From assembly GCA_021229015.1 (NCBI GenBank), contig CM037777.1, positions 24,054,435 through 24,118,434 of the forward strand: 64,000 nucleotides of DNA, given 5' to 3'. A model generated the notes under the pieces. That model did not search any database and was not told the origin of the DNA. It saw nothing but the letters and a program-made list of their open reading frames with translations. Origin of the DNA: Solen grandis (lineage: Eukaryota > Mollusca > Bivalvia > Adapedonta > Solenidae). Shown piece after piece: positions 25,500-37,974 of the stretch. The stretch's first letter is position 1, and the number at the start of each line of letters is the position of its first letter. Both the position numbers and the translations under genes were made by a program.

Positions 25500-25790
25500 T
25501 GATATGGTTCTTGTTCCAGAAACATGGGATGATCTGGTTCTTCATCCAGAAAAGGTTGTGTTGAAATGGTTTAGGGTTGATGTGGTTCTTGATCCAGAAA
25601 CAGTGGGTGATACTGTTTTTGATCCAGAAATAAGATGATTTGGCTTTTGATCCAGATATATGGCATGGTGAGGTTCTGGATCAATATACTTGGTATAATA
25701 TGGTTCATGACCCAGGAACAGGGTCCTGCTATGGTTCTTGGTCCAAAAATGGGGTGATATGGTTTTTGATCCAGAAACAAGATATAGATT
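25500..25790 (+). repeat. degenerate minisatellite, unit about 30-36 bp
   Basis: About nine imperfect copies of tggttcttgatccagaaaca separated by variable ggGTGATAT-like words. Copies diverge and change length from one end to the other. It is open in one minus-strand frame only because the unit lacks stops. Confidence 0.75.
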
Positions 25791-27692
25791 TTTTTGTTTC
25801 TTTTTGTTATTTAATGATCTAAATATGGTATCTTGGAGGGCTTCCTTTATATATTCAAAGGATTCTATACTTTAGGATCCTGATTACTTGCATTGACATT
25901 TTATTCTTCCATAAAGCTAAGTCCCATCCATTCTTAAAGCAGCTCATTCACAGATGATAAGTAGAAATTAAAAAAAAAAATAGTATCCTTCTCTCCCTCG
26001 CTAATGTTTGGAAGTCTTTGTTTCCTGAAAAATAAACTTGGCTAGTGTTGGTCATATTACACTGGAAAACGCTTTTCATAAATGCAGCATGGCGTGTTCA
26101 GGATTGCAATTTTGTAAGTTCAGCCTAAGAAATTAGTGCATGCACAAGGAGTGAATGTGATTAATTAAGTGACAGGAAATAAAAATAGAAAATCTAAATG
26201 TAGTTTTTTTTAAAATTCTTGTCTCAATACTGTTTGTGATGGTTTTGCTTGTGGGGAAACAACCCAATTTTTTTTTACAATCACAGATGGTTGCATTGGC
26301 TGACCACACATCCATATATGGGTATTGATAAACACAATACACATATATACAATTTAAAATCATATTCTGCCTCAAAGACCATCTGGGAACAAGCTACTTT
26401 ATTGCTTTTTACATGGAAATGCTCAAAATGCATATCTCAGAAATGCACTAACTTGGAAAATGCAAGCAGAAATACACTCAAATAAGTGCCATCTTTGTGT
26501 CACAATCACTGGGACGATCACCTACTGCACAAGTATTCTTCACACTTTATGTTGGTGCATGGTAGAGTGCATAACTTCATTAGAAATTAAATGAGCACAT
26601 TTTAACATTGTGGATTAAAGCTGGTCACATGTAACGTTTTGTATAAGTTCAAAAATAAAAACAAAAAAACTTATCCATTGTATACCTTACACTAGACCAG
26701 TAAAGTGATTATAACGGCTATATACCTCTTACACTAACAATTGTTTGGCAAACAATGCCAACAGGAAAATGCATTTACTTGGATGAAGAGACGGTTTAAA
26801 TTTATGCATCAGTCCCTCAGCTATTCCAGTTAATGTAACTAGATCATTATTTTTAGATGAGTCTGTTAAAAGCAACTTCATAGATACACATGTTTGTGAA
26901 GTCATGTTCCAGAAGGTTAAGGATCAATTCTCAATGAACAAATTGTGTAGGTTTAATATTTGTGGATTCACAATCCAACTAGAATTAATCCCTGAGGAAA
27001 CCTTACGATTTTACAATATGACTTTACAGTGCTTTCCGATTCTGAGGTTTGATTCCCTGAAATAGTTTAAGTGGGAAATTATGCTTTCTTAATTGTCTAA
27101 ATCCTTTTCACTGAAACAAATGCTTTTTACACAAACTCATCCAAAAATAATGATTTCACAGTGCAGTCTAGTTACATTAACTGGAATAGCTGAGAGACTG
27201 ATGCATGATTTAAACCCTCTCATCATCCAAGTCTTTTTCACTGATTCAAGTGCTCAGATTTGTTCAGTGGTTGAGGTCTGCCATAGCCAACATAAGTTTG
27301 GCAGCCCTCATGTGTTTGGAGCAATTTTACAGTAGAAGTGTTTGAAGAGTTTTTACAGGTAAATTCAATAATAAACTGAACAACTCTCAAAATAAGCAAT
27401 GTATGTGCTTAATTTTTAAAAAAAAATTTTGCAGGATCTTGCTGTTTTGTTTACGACATGAAAGTTTTCAAGAAAATGAATGATAAAATCACTATGATAC
27501 CAAATCTGACTGCATGTAACTCACATGCTGATCAGGGTTTAAACTGTTCCCTTTTCAGCAGTCTGAGATGATATGGTCTGGATAGTATAACTGGGCTAGT
27601 TGTGTTATGGGATATTGTAGTAGAATAAGTGGTTTTGGAGTTTAAGAATGTGAGGCAGCTGTATGCTTACAGAGATTGTGTTTTATTTTCAG
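25791..27692. other. noncoding stretch upstream of the TRAF7-like exon
   Basis: Presumably intron. It contains an imperfect inverted repeat: tgatgcatgatttaaac at about 27198-27214 against gtttaaatttatgcatca at about 26794-26811, within a longer complementary region (26735-26850 against 27170-27240). Confidence 0.5.
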
Positions 27693-27768
27693 GGAGCATG
27701 AAGATGAATGTGACTACATGCCTGTGGAGTGTCCAAATAATGCAGGTTGCCCTCCACTCTTAAAAAAG
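27693..27768 (+). CDS. TRAF7: TRAF7-like exon: TRAF-type zinc-finger segment
   Basis: The acceptor ttttattttcag and donor gtaaga flank a 76-nt exon. After one split-codon base it encodes [20 protein letters not shown] followed by PLLKK, which fits a TRAF-type zinc finger: Cys at exon residues 6, 13 and 19 with His at 2. The PNNxxCPPLL block is characteristic of TRAF7, a RING E3 ubiquitin ligase with WD40 repeats that acts in MEKK3/JNK signalling. The exon ends in phase 0, where TRAF7 would continue with the next zinc finger. I could not find RING, other zinc-finger, coiled-coil or WD40 exons in the window. It may be one exon of a gene with very long introns, an isolated duplicated exon, or a scaffold artefact. 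Confidence 0.66.
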
Positions 27769-27916
27769 GTAAGATTCTGACTTTATGAACGTGGTGTGAA
27801 CAATTAACACTCAGCCAATCTAGCATTAATATTCATAGGCTGTGGATCGTCAGATGAAATGATTGTTCATTGTTGCCTCTGATAGGTTTGTAAATCCAGG
27901 TTAGATACTGTTTATC

Positions 27917-28565
27917 TATGAGAGCTAATGCAGTCAACCTTGCATTGGCATTTGGAAGTTTTGCATGCAAATTACTATTAACCTTATACCCCAATAACCA
28001 TTCATGGTATTGACTTGAAAGTTTATGAGTATGTTCAGGGGCATCAGACAACCAAAATTGATAACTTGACTGACTTTAATACAAATAATAACTCCTTTTT
28101 TACTTAGAAATGTTGATTGAAGTTCTGCATGCAAGGTGCATTCATGTTTATATCTCAGTATCCAGGCATGGGATTGATCTTTAACATAGTTGAATAGTTA
28201 GTATTGACAGATTTTGACTGAATATAATGAAGATTATGGCCACTTTTTGACTTAAACTTTTGGTTAAAGTTTTTCATGCAAGCTGTTATCCAGCTTTTAT
28301 CTCAGGAATTGTTTATGATATTGACTTGAAAGTTAGTGTATGATATTGACTTGAAAGTTAGTGTTAATATTGACTTGAAAGTTAGTGTGTGTGTCCTGAA
28401 GGACATCAAAAACCAAGGAGGACAACTCTTTGACTGAATTTAATACAAATCATAGCCCTTTTTTAACTTGGATATTTTGCATACACAGTGTTATATGCTT
28501 ATGTCTCAGTAACTAGGCGTGGGTTAGACTTCATAAACATATTCAGGGGTATCAGACTTCTTCTT
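27917..28565 (+). mobile_element. tandem-core element of the 46663 type, decayed copy
   Basis: Starts gagagctaatgcagtcaacc and carries units with ttttgcatgcaa, attgacttgaaagtt and gggcatcagacaacc as in 46663-47993. A 25-28-bp triplication (gatattgacttgaaagttag) lies at 28318-28390. It ends near cttcttcttgttg. Confidence 0.6.
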
Positions 28566-28588
28566 GTTGATATTTTTTGTTTTGTTTT

Positions 28589-28892
28589 TATACCCCCCAG
28601 ATATGAAGTATATGGGGGCTATATTGGAGTCATATCTTCATGGTCAGTCTGTTAGTTTGTAGACGAGATTTGTCTGCCCTATTTCTTGGCTACCTTTGAT
28701 TTGATTTGATGAAACTTTACAAGACTGATAAGTACCACATCTGTTTGAGCATATGTTGGCACATTATGATTTGGTTGATTTTTAATGAGTTATGGCCTTC
28801 TGTTATGTATCCTCAAGACTGTCTGACATGATAGCTGTTACTGTGACAAAGCAGTATTTGGGGGTAATTGCCATTTTCAATGATAATTCTTC
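28589..28892 (+). mobile_element. TATACCCCC-type element
   Basis: The 5' end is tataccccccagatatg with nearby tatgggggcta. The body has gatgaaactttacaag and ggcacattatgattt. The 3' end is gcagtatttgggggta and caatgataattctt. Relatives are at 58575-58870 and 61035-61590. Confidence 0.6.
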
Positions 28893-28943
28893 TTTTTTTA
28901 ACTCACCTGAACACAAATTTCTCAAAGAAAGCTTTCATAATAA

Positions 28944-29177
28944 CCCTTTCCCTCATAGAGGACACCATGAAAAGACCTATGCGAACAGCATAAAACCAGA
29001 TCAGCCTGCGAGTAACTCGCAGGCTGATCAGGTTTTATGCTGTTCGCTGCTCCTCAGTGATCTGGAAATGAGGATTTTGTAATTAAATTTGGTAAGGTTT
29101 AACTGTGGTTTTCTGCAGATCAGGCTTTATGTGATACCTATTGAGGGCGTCAAAAGGAGTATATATGAGGGAAAGGG
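28944..29177 (+). mobile_element. TTAA palindromic MITE, copy 4, at an ATAA target
   Basis: 234 bp, intact hairpin. Both flanks read ATAA (28940-28943, 29178-29181) instead of TTAA. Confidence 0.9.
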
Positions 29178-29495
29178 ATAATTCTATGTCTGCTCCAATT
29201 AAGTTTAAGTGACATCTCTGAAACTGCTGGGCAGATATTGATGAAACTTCTGTAGGTAGTCTTTCACAAGGAATGATAAAATAAATTTGATTCATGCATT
29301 ACTGTTGCTATTTGGTAATGACATTTCATTGACTACAAAAGACTTGTATGCACATTACAGAGCATGTTCATCTGGATTAAAGGTGTTCTCTACTTTTGTA
29401 ATAACTTTAAGTTCATGATCAAATGTGGATTATTTGTTTTCACCCTGATTGAGAATGCCAGGTTAATGCCAGGAATAGAAGGGCAGTCTCTAAAC

Positions 29496-29836
29496 ACAGT
29501 TGAACCTGTATTAGCGATCACCTGTTATAAGTGGTCAACCTCCGTTTAGCGGTCAGATATGACTAAACTAGCATTTTGTTATATGATTAAATTAACCTTT
29601 ACTTAGCGATCCAGCTGGCTTGCGGTAGGTCGGATGTTCTACCAGGATGCCTCTATGCATTAGGGTTCTTCCTCCACCTGTAGTTAGCTGGACTTCGCTA
29701 TATGACTGAAATACTGTCGAAGCGACTGTAAACTCAAATAGTCTAGTCTAGTCTTTTATTTAGCGACCATCTCTGTTAAGCGGTCACTTTCTCTTATTTC
29801 CTTGACTGACCGCTTAAGACAGGTTTGACCGTATAT
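29496..29836. mobile_element. TIR MITE with an inserted SINE-like copy
   Basis: The left end acagttgaacctgtattagc and the right end (inverted) acggtcaaacctgtcttaag match imperfectly. Repeated tagcggtca / taagcggtca words lie inside. It is interrupted at about 29610-29750. Confidence 0.6.
29610..29750 (-). repeat. SINE-like repeat, inverted copy
   Basis: Contains ccagctggcttgcggtaggt, cttcctccacctgtagttag and atatgactgaaatactgtcg, the inverse of 14575-14702. Confidence 0.6.
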
Positions 29837-30240
29837 AGTGTCTTCTTGGTCAGCTGGGTTGTTTGTCATTGTATGACTGGGCTCTTGATCTCCATTGTTT
29901 AGTACCTGTATAAGACACCATTCCCCCACCCAAAATGTTTGGTTTTTTTCCCCTATTTTCAAGCAAAATTTCCCCTACAAAAAAAATGTAAGAGCTCACA
30001 TAAATAACAAAAATGGTCAAGTGGTAGATTGTTGTATTGTATACCATTTGATTTTCATTTCAGTTTTACCCAACAAAGCTACTAGACAGGAACTATTTTG
30101 TACATTTTTACTAATACAATTATTGCAATATATGCAGCAAAAATTGCTTAAAATTCCCCCAACAGGAGAAAATGACACAAAAAAAAAACCTCCTGAAGGT
30201 AGAGGTACTGTTCCTTCAAAACAGAGAGCCCTGTATGAGT

Positions 30241-30273
<33 letters not shown>

Positions 30274-33200
30274 GGCAGGCTGAGGTTGGCCACCAAGTTA
30301 TTAGGGCTGTCTAACTCCAGCTTTAGCATCAAATTTTCATCTTCTGACCTCTCTTCAATAAAAGGCCCTATCTTAAACTTGTGTATTTGTCTTGTGGTAG
30401 CAGCTGCAACATTTATATTATTCCTTCCATGCACCAGAACTGCAACTGTTTTTACTATTAACAATCTGACATACTTGTCAAGAAAATATCTGATTAGGAA
30501 ATAGTCCTTTTAAATGTTATGCCTTGATTTTTGGTGATTGATCAACATTTAGTCTTCAATCAGTCACAAACATTTAAAACTTGCCAACACCACACTGATA
30601 GAGTGCAAGTCTTTTGCCATATCAGCGATGAACAGTTGCTGGTAACTTGTGAATCTAGATCTAGAACAAGATATAAACCCTAGTTCCAAATATGGACAGA
30701 AGTGGTTTGCTCTGGTCTCATTGGTAAATGAAATCAGTTACAATCAATTGCACCGCTGTTGCAGATGTAAATTAATTTAAGCTGAACAATGAGTCAGTTT
30801 GTCAGTCAAGGTGCATCAGCAGGGGTATAAATCACTGCCAGGAAAATACTTAACTATATTTCCATATGCTTATCTGCGTTGTTATGAACACAGATGGCCC
30901 ACAAATTTTGTTTGTGTTCCCTGATCATATTGTAACTTATCTTCAGTGGTATCATCTCTTGGATGAAGAAGAATGGCTGACACCCGTGGGGTTTGAAGTG
31001 TGAAAATAATTGATACACGTTTTTGATAAGTCATTTGGGACTCTTTATGTATGCTCTGTAATGATGATATGTAGATTGCAAAATTAATTGTCAAAGAGTA
31101 GTTACATATGAGATATATCCTATATTAGAAATGCCTGTTGCAGTGTGCCAGACTTCAGGAAGTGACGGTATGTTGGTATGGTATAATTACAGGTCCTGAA
31201 CGTTTCCTCTAGGGCAGGCTTGAAGCAGAGTGCTTATTTTTGGCAATTGTCGAAATTCTTGCTCTGTTCTATACATTTTCTGTGATACTACAGAATAGTT
31301 TTCGCTAAACAAAATTAGAGGATCAGAGTAGGCAGCCAAATTAAGCTGGTTTCAATGTATATAAGTATTTTCGATCACAGTATGTGGAGACTAAGAAAGC
31401 AGTATTGCAGTGGGTTTGGTATAAATTGTCCTTACATATGAGCCTATGGTGTTTAATGTAATTTCTTGCACAGTGATATAGACATTTACTGTTATCACAT
31501 GTCTACTGTGTGGCGAACAGATTGGACCAGCAGAAAACTGCTGTATCTTCATTCTGGACTGGATGTAGATAGATGGGTTCTGATATGTCCTGGGTGGCAA
31601 TAAATTGTTAAGGAACTTATTTTTGATATTAGATTAGCAGATCCAAAGAGATACTCTGAGGCAAAGTCTGTTTCAGAAAATATTAACACTAAGTAGAGAT
31701 CGATAGGAGTATGTTGGGATTCTGTCAAGAATTTAACAAAATTTTGAAGCTGATTTTTTATATTTGATGAAATTAACAACAGGAAACGGCTGAAATATTT
31801 ATTATGAAGGACATTCTTAGAAAATGTCTGGATATTTTTGTTTGGGTGATGCTGGTCCTATTGTCTGTATTCACATATACCTTCATGAAGCTTTAGTTAC
31901 AAATTGTTAACATAATATACTTTTTTCTGTGTTTCAAACAGCTCGAAGGTTATTTTACTGTTACTGTATTAAAATAGAAGTACCCTTACTGCAGCTATTT
32001 GGGCTGTTATGGAATTAACGTCTCAAGGTAAACACCATCTCAAATATAGAATATTTATGACTTCTAGTGTGGGCTGAAACAGTAAGAGCTGCAAAAGGCT
32101 TGGATATATTTTAGTTCTTATATCAAAATATGCTGATATAGGTTGCAAGCAGTATAAAACTAGATCAGCAAGTAGGTTTTTACTAACATGAAGTCAGTTA
32201 ACACCTTGCAACTGTAAGTTTAAGTCCCAGTTGGATTACTTGGAAATTTTTTTTTTGATGTAGTCTTCCAGTTGACTTGCAGTAGGTTTATGGTTTTTAT
32301 ACCCAGTTACCTCAAGGGGTCTTCCTCAGTCACTGATGAGTGACTGAAATACCCTAATCTAAAACAACAATAACTATATTTGTGTTGATAATTTTCCTGT
32401 GCTGAATAGATGAAAACATCAGCTGACTGCAGTCATATGACACCCACTGACCAATTCTCAGTGCAGTTAGCTGATGAAGGCTATGGGATATAGTCGAAAT
32501 TACAATCCACCTCAATTGTTGTTATAGAGTTTGGGCTCTTCAAGTCTAGAGTCACTTTGGCACCTTATTTAATTTTCAAAGTACAATTTGACATGTAAAG
32601 CTTATTGCTATTAATCAGATTCATGAGATCCATCAGATTCATGGTTACATTGTTTTTGTTTATATTTCATAATTGTCCAAATAGTTGTTTTTTTTTTCTT
32701 CATATAATTTGGTTCAAATACAACTGTAACAGTGACTCAAGGCTTTCAGACAGCAATGGTTCCTACACACAATACAGTAAATTAGGGCACCTTTATGAGC
32801 CTGATTCTGGAACATTTATTCATGGACTAAGACGATGGTATTGTCTGTAACAAATTCAAATTGTCCAAATTGGTCTCTGCTGCCTTAATTTCCCAATTAA
32901 TTGAAATTATGCAAATCAAGTAAATAGGTTTCAATGTTATGTTTGGTATGCCAAAGGAATATGATACAAGTTAAATGAAAAGAGAGACAGACAAGCAACT
33001 GTCATTGGGATGATTTACAATTTATGTAGATTAAATTCAAGCAGTAGTTAGTGACATGAATTTCATCATCATAGTAGGTTTAGTTTGTTGCTGTTGTTTA
33101 ATAAGAAAGGCATTGTTCTGAAATCACTCCTTCAAGATCAGTGCTTTTGTGAACAGAGATAGAATTGCTTGAATTATTTAGTTTTCATGTGTGGCATAAT

Positions 33201-33826
33201 CGCACTGGGAATTTCAGCACTTGGTAAACTGGGGCATTCCTGCAATAGAAGTATTGTTTCCTTGAATTTAACTAGAGGATTCAGTGTATTCACATTGAAG
33301 GTTTAAGTCACTGCAAAGCTTGAATAATAAATCATTCATTTTCAATTTGTCAATGAATAATTGCACAAGCGTTGGATTATTCAATGTACCAGGATGTATT
33401 CAGTTACAAATAAGCACTTAACCACGTCAGATCTGCCAAGGAAATGACCTATTTGAATTGTATAAAACCAGGTCAGCATTTAAAAGTGTGTTGTTGTTTT
33501 ACAAGAAAAATTTTAATCAAAACAGTCCTGTGGTATCATGTCTTAATTTAGAGATAATATTTTTATGAAAAAAATCAGAATTCATATTTATAAAAGTTTA
33601 GATATTTTTATTTTTTTTTTGTATAATGAATAATCAATGTACATATTTATCTAGTATAATATTTACATTCGGTGCTAACCATTAGAATACCAGACAACCT
33701 ACTTCCAGAAACACTGAGGTATGCTAAGTATTTGCTGCAACATTGTGCAGAGCAATCGTTTCCCAATTATTCTCGGAAATTTCTGAAGATTTTGGATCAC
33801 AAGTCATTTTCTTAAAACAAAGCTGT
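29837..33826. other. noncoding stretch
   Basis: A poly-T run lies at 30241-30269. A decayed SINE-like copy (32262-32352, inverted) contains agttgacttgcagtaggt and gtgactgaaatac. No gene recognised. Confidence 0.5.
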
Positions 33827-34021
33827 TGATGTACACAACAACCCTGTGATAGCTGGAAACAGTTGGATGAGATGATGATGCATTGTCTGTGGGCCATCTG
33901 TTATAACAATAACGTGTCTGGTGGAAGATCCGCCCACAATGTGTGGAGCTGTCAGGCTGAGGATCTGCAGCAGTGGCTTGTATATGTCACAAGGTCCTCT
34001 CATCTGTATAGAGATCCCTTT
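33827..34021 (-). CDS. possible exon, product not recognised
   Basis: On the minus strand a tagttacag acceptor (34022-34030) is followed by an open frame starting KGISIQMRGPCDIYKPLLQI. It continues through LTAPHIVGG, RHVIVITDGPQ and LIQLFPAITG before a stop at 33812. The composition (low-complexity-free, mixed, with conserved-looking hydrophobic blocks) is more protein-like than neighbouring frames. No strong donor follows, and the plus strand is also open across part of this stretch. I recognise no family. Confidence 0.28.
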
Positions 34022-35096
34022 CTGTAACTATAGGGGGGAAAGGGTTCAGCATAGGGAAGCCAGTAACATGTAGCAGGATAGATATTACAGAGACAGTTGC
34101 TTTGCCCAGCACTTGGTTATAACTGCTTTTGCTTTCAACTAATAGAGGCATTTAGTTAAAAAAATAAAATCAACCATTTCCATATACATGTAATGACATT
34201 TCCGCTGAAAAAGATTGACCATAATGGAACCTGTGGTGTTTCTTATTTTGTCCCCCAAGTTGTTTTTATACCCCACCACTCAAGACATGGATCGCAGAAT
34301 TTTCAAATAAGCTGGCAGTAATGTTTTAATTTTTTGGACCATCAGGACTGGTATGCATACATGAAAATTAGAAATAACTACTAGTACCTTAAAAAGTTAC
34401 TTTCTTTATTCTCAGTCTAAAGAAGAATTGCTTTATTTCCGTATCCAATTCTTACTATGCTGGTGTTTTTGTTTGAAAGTCTAGTCCCAGTTTCAACAAC
34501 TCTATTTAGCTCTTAAGTAAACACCAATTTTAAGTAGATTGAATCCACTGTTCTTCTTTAAAAAGGTACTAAATTATAGAATGATCTGTTTTATTAAATT
34601 TTACACTGTTGCCATAGAATCATGTTTCATTTGCCAATCAGTTTTGGTTGCATTTAAAGAATGAACCCAATGATTTTTTAAAAAAAGACTCTTTTTTGGT
34701 TTTGGCTATTTTCCAAAAATTTAATTTAAGCTTGATGGTTTTGATTAGCTGAAGAAATATATAAATATCCTGTGCATCTTGAGGCACCCTATCAATTGCC
34801 ATAGTAATTCAATGGAGGAAATGCAAAAGGTATACCCAGCAGCCATAGACGTGGCTCTGAATGAGTTTAATTAACCGCTTGTCCCTATTCTAGGAGCCAG
34901 ACAGTTCCACGGAAACCATTTAGACAGGCTTGAAATGGATATAAAATAGTTTGTAATTATGTTCTGTACCAGCCAGCACTTGACTGTTTTGGTCTGAAAT
35001 ATTGTGGCTGCACCACTTAGACGTATTTCAAAGCATTGATTTTATTTTATTGCAATATATATTCAATGTATGACCATTGGTTCAATATTTTTACAG

Positions 35097-35187
35097 GCTC
35101 AGGTTGAAATTGGCAACACTTGATGGAAATAGAAATGAAGCATTTAAGATCCACATGTTTGGGTTTTTTACTGCCCAGTTGGATAAG
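35097..35187 (+). CDS. possible exon, product not recognised
   Basis: The acceptor atttttacag and donor gtaaaa bound 91 nt that, after one split base, read LRLKLATLDGNRNEAFKIHM then FGFFTAQLDK. The entry phase equals that of the TRAF7-like exon's entry, not its exit, so the two do not splice directly. There is no similarity I can name. It is short enough to be chance. Confidence 0.27.
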
Positions 35188-35590
35188 GTAAAACAGGATG
35201 CAGTCATTTTCTTGTAATGTGTTTTGGAAATTAAGGAACTGAAAAGCCAGCTTTCAGTGTTAAAGAATCACTTCTGTGATAGCAAGATGGAACATTTTAT
35301 ATGTTTCTAATGACAAATTTCACTTGGAGAAAACTCATTTTTCGCATGCTGTCTGTCAAGGTGTATTGATTTTGCACAGCAACAGTGTTTGCCATTTGGT
35401 GTCAGTCTTGCACCAAAGCCTCCTTCATCTGCTATGTGACTTCCTTGTCTTTTTTACTGTTTTCCTTGTTTCTTTAAGAATAAGATATGGATAAGTAATA
35501 TTTTTGCCTGTTTCAAAGGTCTACAATGGCATAATTTCTGAACTGGGTTTGTAGTATCACATCATTTTAAGCCAGCAGAACCTAGATAAA

Positions 35591-35872
35591 CAAGTAACTG
35601 GTGTTGCATGCAACACATGAGTCCCCTACCGGTGAGGTGCATAATTTTTCCATTACCATAGCAACCAGAATTTTGGTCCAAGAAAAAAAACCCAAAGTTG
35701 CATGCAGAATCTCCATACTGCCATCTAGTCATATACTAAGTTTCATAATATTATCTGAAATGGTTTTTAAGTTAATGTGGGATCCAGATTTCCAGATGGA
35801 TGGACAGAAGGACGGACAGATGGAGGGGCAAACCTATAGTCCCCTCTGGTGTAAACACCGGTAGGGGACTAT
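35591..35872 (-). mobile_element. TAGTCCCC-type element, inverted copy
   Basis: Reads inverted relative to 43094-43566. It begins caagtaactggtgttgcatg (3' terminus) and ends with the hairpin gtgtaaacaccggtagggga. The ggacagaaggacggacag microsatellite lies near the latter. The single core is shorter than in the other copy. Confidence 0.7.
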
Positions 35873-36048
35873 AATTAATTACACACAAGTTGATCAAGTT
35901 TTATAATGTTGGCTTCTGATTAATAAAATTTGAACAAAGATCAGACCTGACTTGTTTTCTAGGTCCAGTGCACTTACTACACATGAAGGAAATTTGTCAT
36001 TTTATATCTTGAAGTTTAAAGCTTGATAGATAGATTGATTGGGGGATC

Positions 36049-36085
<37 letters not shown>

Positions 36086-36086
36086 A
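36049..36086. repeat. (GATT)n microsatellite
   Basis: About nine uninterrupted tetranucleotide copies. Confidence 0.92.
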
Positions 36087-37592
36087 GAGATAGCTTAGAA
36101 AACTCCAGGGTAGGGATTTAGAGCTGAGTCACACATGGGTGAATGTCTTGGGGTTGTCCTGGTCATGTCTTTGTCCAATGTCCAAACTCACTAACCACCC
36201 AGATGGTTTGTAGAAATTTGTTAAGAAAATACCTGTAGTGCTTGAGAATTAAGTGAAATAGTTGTATGTTTTTCTTGGATTAGTATTTTTGAGTACACAT
36301 AAAAAAATCACTTAAATGATTGTTTTTTTTTTCTGTGGGGGAAATCAATTTTCTAGTATATAAGGCAGATTTTCTGGTAAATTACCCATGCATGATGAAT
36401 TGCTCATGTGCAGATACTCTGGGTCCTGATGTTCTAATAAACCCCCACAATTGTGGGCACTCATGACTGCCTTTGCAACCAGTCTTCACTGTTTGCTATT
36501 CAGTCAATAAATTTTCAGCAAGCATCCCCCTTAACTAATCAGTAATAGCACAGTTCAAAATGGAGAAACAACAAGTCTAATTAAAATATTTAGTATGGTC
36601 AGAATTAGAGACAGGATGAACAATGTTACTCCAGCATTAAATTGGAATTACCATGTATATCATGAAGTCTAGACCATGGGCCTGGTCTCAGTCTGTTATT
36701 ATTTCTTGGATTACTTTCTATCTGGTTTGGCATATTCACTCTACATGTGTGAAAAAATGTGTACAAAGGTGTTGGTTTGTTCATTGATTTGTCTGTCTTT
36801 CATTCTGTCTTCTATTTCTGGTATATCCTAAAGGGCCAATCATTGAGTTCACTGTTAAAGCACTGGCCGAGATACAGAATTTAATTCACCTGTGGGATAG
36901 GTTTTGTTAATTGGTTTTTCCACTTAGCTTTATTTAAAATGGACAAAAATGTTATGCTTTTTTGCTCATCTGATCATGAGTACATCTTGCTCAAGGTGAG
37001 CTATTTTGATCACTCTTTGTCTATCCTCAGCTGTTCATTGTAAAAATTCACCCTAAATGGCACGATATCTCCTCTGAAATTACTTGCAGAGTAAAATTTT
37101 GCATGAATAATCCTTAGAGAGTCCTTCACAAAAGTTTCTGACATGATGTATATCCATATAGTGCTTTGGTTGCCATGCCAACAGTTTTATTTAAACATCA
37201 GAATACTGAAATCAGTAATAAGAATTTTATTTTGAACAAATAATATCTTTATGGGTCCTCTGAAATTGCAAAAACAAATTTTTAATTTAATCCCATAATA
37301 AATGAGGCTCCCTAGTGGTCAGTTTGTTTCTTTGTAAAATCAAGATAGAGTATTTCAAAATCCTTCATTTCAGAAACTATTGGTCAGAATTCAGTTTCAT
37401 TTTGTTTAAATGATAATTGCTAAAACAAAGTAGATCCCTTGACAAGTGAGACTCTCATGGTGTATGCTAGTTTCCTTATAATATGTATAATCTTTAGATG
37501 AAACTTAAAATGTTTATTTGTTGGGTTTAACTTCTCACTAACAGTATTTCAGTTATTTGCAGACTATGTCTACTTGTGGTATATATAGTGCT
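36087..37592. other. noncoding stretch with a tandem-core 5' fragment
   Basis: 36960-37060 looks like the 5' part of another tandem-core family (ttgctcatctgatcatgag, caaggtgagctattttgat). No gene is seen. Confidence 0.45.
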
Positions 37593-37698
37593 TTCACACT
37601 TCCGTATCACGCCTTAGACATATGGCATGATACCACATCCAGTCACCTTGTCATGATACTGGGCCAACCAGTTCTGGAACTACCCTGTTTATATGCTG
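37593..37698 (-). repeat. SINE-like repeat, inverted copy
   Basis: Inverse of 15886-16056 (ggcatgataccacatccagt, gggccaaccagttctggaac). Confidence 0.55.
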
Positions 37699-37974
37699 AA
37701 TGTAAGGTAAGGAGTTACCAGTAAAAAAAAAATCAACTAAGTGTTTCTTGTTAGGAACTGGTTTGATTTGGTAAAAATGATTGTTCATAAAAAAATTATT
37801 GATGCAAGGTTGTTTCCTTGAAGGATGTCTCCAGAGTGTGGTTTGACTGGTGGTATGTGATATATCTGGATTCTGGTTGTTACTGTGGGACAGTAGGTAA
37901 AATCCCCAGTGACTTGTAATGTTTAATTTAGGCCCATCATGAACCTCTTAGTAACATATATTTATCCTATCCTA

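Noticed and set aside
29895..30504. Plus-strand frames of 110-139 codons
   Set aside because: They run through a poly-A/poly-T tract (30241-30269) that encodes poly-Phe or poly-Lys, with no recognisable protein.
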